Positions 60,839-64,000 of a stretch of 64,000 nt of DNA are shown here, piece after piece (within the stretch, counting starts at the first letter, position 1; each line of letters opens with the position of its first letter). The notes below the pieces were generated by a model. The model was given only the letters and a program-made list of their open reading frames with translations. It was not told the DNA's origin and did no database searches. Source of the DNA: Microcoleus sp. FACHB-672 (GTDB taxonomy: Bacteria; Cyanobacteriota; Cyanobacteriia; Cyanobacteriales; Oscillatoriaceae). The translations under genes were made by a program, and so were the position numbers. The DNA lies in the NCBI RefSeq assembly GCF_014695725.1, contig NZ_JACJOU010000013.1, positions 1 to 64,000 on the forward strand, given 5' to 3'.

Positions 60839-62612
60839 GGCACACTGCCAAGAGTTTATGCTCTGCCACCCAGACGAGGTGCTGAACACCGTACCCTGCG
60901 GCTTCCTCTCGTTTACCGACGATGGCACAATTTCCCTCGTTAACGCCACAATGCTGGAATTACTCGGCCACGAGTTCGATGCTGTATGGGGCCGGCGCAT
61001 CGAATCGATTTTACCACTTGCCAGCCGCGTCTTTTTTCAGACCCATTTCTTCCCCCTGCTAAAACTGCACGGCAAGGTGGAGGAAATATACATCTCAGTC
61101 AGATCCAAGCAGGGAACTGATATCCCCATGCTCGTCAATGGGGTGCGCCGGGAACGTGTAGGAAGCTTCGTCAATGACTGCATCTTTGTACCGATGCGGC
61201 AGCGTATCCAGTACGAAGCTGAAATTCTTCAGGCAAAGAAAATAGCAGAAGCAGCCATCCTCGCCCAAAACCTAGCAAACGCTGCCCTAGAGCAAGTTCA
61301 GGTAGAATTGGCAGCCAAGCAAGTAGAGCTGCTCGAACTCAATGCTAAGCTCGAAAAGCAAGTTGAGCAACGCACTGCCCAACTGCAACAAGCATTAAGT
61401 TTTGAATCATTGCTGCAACGAATTACCGATAAAGTCCGTGACAGTCTCGACGAGGCACAGATCCTGCAAACAGCTGTGCAAGAATTGGGGGTTGGGTTAG
61501 GGATCGAATATTGCGATGCCGGTATTTACAACGCTGATCAAACCCTCGTTTCGATTGCTTACAAATACGATAAAACCCAGACGTTGACTCAAGGGCAAGT
61601 TGGGGAAATTGCTCCTATGCGTCCAGTTATTTATCCCTCCCTTTTGCGTGGAGAAGCTTCTCAATTCTGTGAGATCGCCCCTGATTGGGTACTCCATAGC
61701 TCTAGTCAATTAGCAAGCCTTGCGTGCCCTATCTATGACGACCAAGGAATTTTAGGCGATCTGTGGCTGTTCAGGCAAAAAGAAGGAAGCTTTAGCAACT
61801 TAGAAATCCGGCTAGTACAGCAAGTTGCAAATCATTGTGCGATTGCAATGCGCCAATCTCGCTTGTATCAGGCAGCTCAGCTTCAAGTACAAGAACTGGA
61901 ACGGCTGAATCAGCTAAAAGATGATTTTCTTAGTACCGTTTCCCATGAACTGCGGACTCCTATGTCCAGTATCAAAATGGCAACCCAGATGCTGGAAATT
62001 AGTTTAGAGCCTTTGGGCGTATTCACCAGTGACTCGAACTTAATTAACCGCTATTTCAAAATTCTCCAAGAGGAGGGGCAGCGCGAGATTAGTTTAATCA
62101 ACGATCTCCTCGATATGACTCGCCTAGATTCAGGGACTGAACCGCTTAATCTCACTGATGATGTTATTCTCGAATTTTATATTCCTCATATTGCAGAACC
62201 ATTTATTGAACGTACCCGCAATCAACAGCAGCAATTGGAAATCAAAATTCCTGAAAATCTCCCCCCATTAACCACGGATCTTTCCTATTTAGAGCGGATT
62301 TTGACTGAACTTCTGCATAATGCCTGGAAATACACTCCTCCGGGAGAAACCATCACTTTATCTGCTGAAGCAACCCCAACCGGCTTAGAAATTTTGGTCA
62401 GTAACTCTGGCGTGGAAATTCCTGCAGATGAATGTGATCGGATCTTTGACAAGTTTTACCGCATTCCTAACAATGACCCCTGGAAACATGGTGGAACAGG
62501 ACTAGGGTTAGCGTTGGTGAAAAAATTCGCAGATCAGTTAGGAATTGACATCTCCGTTAAAAGCACTTACGGGGAAACGACTTTTGTTCTGAAGTTTGAG
62601 TCTTTCGGATAA
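60828..62612 (+). CDS. PAS-GAF sensor histidine kinase coupled to RsbQ-like hydrolase
   Basis: A kinase of 594 residues from the ATG at 60828; a TTG at 60819 would add three. Domains in order: PAS (~15-118, [24 protein letters not shown]), coiled coil (~125-190), GAF (~195-350), HisKA with phospho-acceptor His373 ([12 protein letters not shown]), and HATPase (~480-594: [25 protein letters not shown]). The N-terminal PAS plus coiled coil resembles the input of RsbP, but the output is a histidine kinase, not a PP2C phosphatase. The 11-base overlap with the hydrolase gene indicates translational coupling. The cognate response regulator is not adjacent. Confidence 0.93.
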   Translation: MLPEAHCQEFMLCHPDEVLNTVPCGFLSFTDDGTISLVNATMLELLGHEFDAVWGRRIESILPLASRVFFQTHFFPLLKLHGKVEEIYISVRSKQGTDIPMLVNGVRRERVGSFVNDCIFVPMRQRIQYEAEILQAKKIAEAAILAQNLANAALEQVQVELAAKQVELLELNAKLEKQVEQRTAQLQQALSFESLLQRITDKVRDSLDEAQILQTAVQELGVGLGIEYCDAGIYNADQTLVSIAYKYDKTQTLTQGQVGEIAPMRPVIYPSLLRGEASQFCEIAPDWVLHSSSQLASLACPIYDDQGILGDLWLFRQKEGSFSNLEIRLVQQVANHCAIAMRQSRLYQAAQLQVQELERLNQLKDDFLSTVSHELRTPMSSIKMATQMLEISLEPLGVFTSDSNLINRYFKILQEEGQREISLINDLLDMTRLDSGTEPLNLTDDVILEFYIPHIAEPFIERTRNQQQQLEIKIPENLPPLTTDLSYLERILTELLHNAWKYTPPGETITLSAEATPTGLEILVSNSGVEIPADECDRIFDKFYRIPNNDPWKHGGTGLGLALVKKFADQLGIDISVKSTYGETTFVLKFESFG

Positions 62613-62788
62613 CAAAACTATAAGCGTGTCGGCTTTAGGAGATATCTGAGTTGCTGCCGGCATTCTTTAACTCAAATATGACTCTACCGATTTTGCGCCG
62701 GCAACCATAAAACAGAAATGAAAAAATGGCCAATCCATTATCATACATTCCTGCAATGAAGCCTAAAATTAGGTTTTCCCTTTTCTCC

Positions 62789-64000
62789 TTATTTCAGCAA
62801 TTCCTTTAATTTTTGCTGATTCCAAAGTGAGCGATATAAACCGCCTTTCTGCATTAACTCAGGATGAGTGCCGGCTTCTACAATCTGACCTTGCTCCATG
62901 ACAAAAATGCGGTCAGCGGTTGCGGCTGCGGACATCTGATGAGAAATGAAAATTACCGTTTTGCGCTGGATGCCGGTGGATAAATTATTTAAAATATCCG
63001 TCGCCGTCTGATTATCCACACTCGAAAGCGCATCATCCAAAATCAACACCGGCACATCCATCAACAAAGCCCGCGCCAATGCGGCACGCTGCCGCTGTCC
63101 CCCAGAAAGCGTAATTCCGCGCTCTCCCACAATCGTTTCATATTGCTGGGGAAAATTCAAAATTTCTCCCTCAATTTGCGCTTGTTTCGCTGCATATTCC
63201 ACTTCTGGTTGTTCAGCTAAAGCATTGCCATAACGGATATTATTTCTAATTGTCGTGCTAAACAAAAAACTATCTTGAGGAACGTAAGCAAGCGCCCCCC
63301 GCAAATCCTGCAATCGTACTTCAGTAATATCGCAACCATCTAAAAATAATTGTCCAGGTGCAATATCCAACAAGCGCGGCAAGGCATTTGCCAACGTCGA
63401 TTTACCCGAACCAATGGGACCCACAACCGCCACGGTTTCACCGGCAGCAATCTCAAAGGTGACATTTTTTAAAGCCGGCACACTCGCACCCGGATAAGTA
63501 TAAGTCAACCCCCGTGCTTGCAAAGTCCCCCGCACCGGCTTTGGTAATTCAATAGCTTTCGCAGAGTTCTGAATTCTAGGCTCAACTGTAAGAATCGACT
63601 CGATGCGATCAATACTGACTTCACCTCGTTGATAAGCAGTAATCGTGAAACCTAGCAGCGCCGTTGGGAATACTAAACGCTCAACATAAAGAATTAAAGC
63701 AATAAAATCCCCCACCGTAATTTGCTTTGCTGCAATTGCCCCGGCACCAAATGCCAGCAACACCAGCAAACTCAAACTTGCCAATCCAGAAAGAATCGGA
63801 AACAGCAGCGTCCGAGTTCTGGCTAACTTCAAATTCGCCTCTAAAAGCCGACTGTTATTCTGGGCAAAAGCGCGACGTTCGTTTCCCTCCTGTGCGTAAA
63901 TTTTAATCAGGGAAATGCCGCTCATATCCTCCTGAATCAACTCACTCAAACCAGAGAGTTCTTCTTGCACCACTAATTGTTGATTACGGAGGCGATCAGC
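62789..64000 (-). CDS. ABC exporter half-transporter (MsbA/MdlB-like), partial at right edge
   Basis: The frame is open to base 64000, so the N-terminal membrane helices lie outside the window; an apparent GTG start at 63973 is just an internal Val. The visible part has the end of the type I exporter membrane domain (GISLIKIYAQEGNERRAF coupling region and the last two helices) and a complete nucleotide-binding domain. That domain has Walker A GPIGSGKST, signature LSGGQRQRAALARAL, Walker B VLILDDALSSVD and switch His ISHQ. It works as a homo- or heterodimer in the inner membrane; cargo (lipid, peptide or drug) unknown. Confidence 0.93.
   Translation of the reverse strand, partial: ADRLRNQQLVVQEELSGLSELIQEDMSGISLIKIYAQEGNERRAFAQNNSRLLEANLKLARTRTLLFPILSGLASLSLLVLLAFGAGAIAAKQITVGDFIALILYVERLVFPTALLGFTITAYQRGEVSIDRIESILTVEPRIQNSAKAIELPKPVRGTLQARGLTYTYPGASVPALKNVTFEIAAGETVAVVGPIGSGKSTLANALPRLLDIAPGQLFLDGCDITEVRLQDLRGALAYVPQDSFLFSTTIRNNIRYGNALAEQPEVEYAAKQAQIEGEILNFPQQYETIVGERGITLSGGQRQRAALARALLMDVPVLILDDALSSVDNQTATDILNNLSTGIQRKTVIFISHQMSAAATADRIFVMEQGQIVEAGTHPELMQKGGLYRSLWNQQKLKELLK

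Noticed and set aside
63973-64000. GTG at 63973 as the true start of the ABC exporter
   Set aside because: The frame continues without a stop to the window edge, and the protein would lack its membrane domain; the gene is partial, not short.
1-64000. CRISPR arrays and tRNA genes
   Set aside because: No regularly spaced direct repeats with unique spacers and no cloverleaf-like sequence were found on reading the window; absence cannot be proven by eye.

Overview
This is a cyanobacterial chromosome segment. The window carries psaD (photosystem I subunit II) and a carotenoid oxygenase, an AMIN-domain TonB receptor, very large Ser/Thr-kinase/AAA/histidine-kinase hybrids, and at least nine copies of the HIP1 palindrome GCGATCGC. 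Gene content and the short dispersed repeats suggest a filamentous Oscillatoriales-type genome. The genus cannot be fixed from sequence alone. No tRNA, rRNA or CRISPR array was seen.

Region 1 (1-23546) looks like a metallophore (siderophore-like) lipopeptide locus. On the minus strand, three collinear NRPS genes give FAAL-ACP-C-A-PCP-Cy-A(Cys)-PCP, then C-A-PCP-E, then a C-A module that runs off the left edge. Divergently on the plus strand lie a TonB-dependent outer-membrane receptor, a PepSY-type inner-membrane protein and an EntS-like MFS exporter. They are followed by a convergent secreted Ntn-hydrolase acylase of the PvdQ/AHL-acylase family. The parts fit acyl-primed synthesis, thiazoline formation, export, deacylation or remodelling, and re-uptake. 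The function is inferred from content and layout only.

Region 2 (23547-41359) holds signalling and envelope genes: a giant STK-AAA-GAF-histidine-kinase protein and a related GAF histidine kinase, leucyl aminopeptidase, a Slt70-like lytic transglycosylase, a class D beta-lactamase with all motifs, a GNAT acetyltransferase, an EamA transporter and a BacA/SbmA-type ABC transporter.

Region 3 (41360-48673) is a branched-chain amino-acid type ABC importer operon (livK-livH-[DUF2887]-livM-livG-livF). It is interrupted by a putative Rpn/DUF2887 nuclease-like gene that carries a 12-bp tandem repeat.

Region 4 (48674-52123) has an RlpA-like protein, then a PLP-dependent trans-sulfuration enzyme bracketed by inverted remnants of an IS630-type transposase. 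A truncated gene end sits next to one remnant.

Region 5 (52124-59607) is core metabolism: trpE, psaD, a peptidoglycan-binding protein, DUF202, YajQ, MAPEG, a DprA-like protein and a carotenoid oxygenase.

Region 6 (59608-64000) contains an RsbQ-like alpha/beta hydrolase that overlaps a PAS-GAF histidine kinase, an RsbQ/RsbP-like pair with the phosphatase output replaced by a kinase. It ends with an ABC exporter that runs off the right edge. Throughout, the palindrome RCCGGY is strikingly over-represented.
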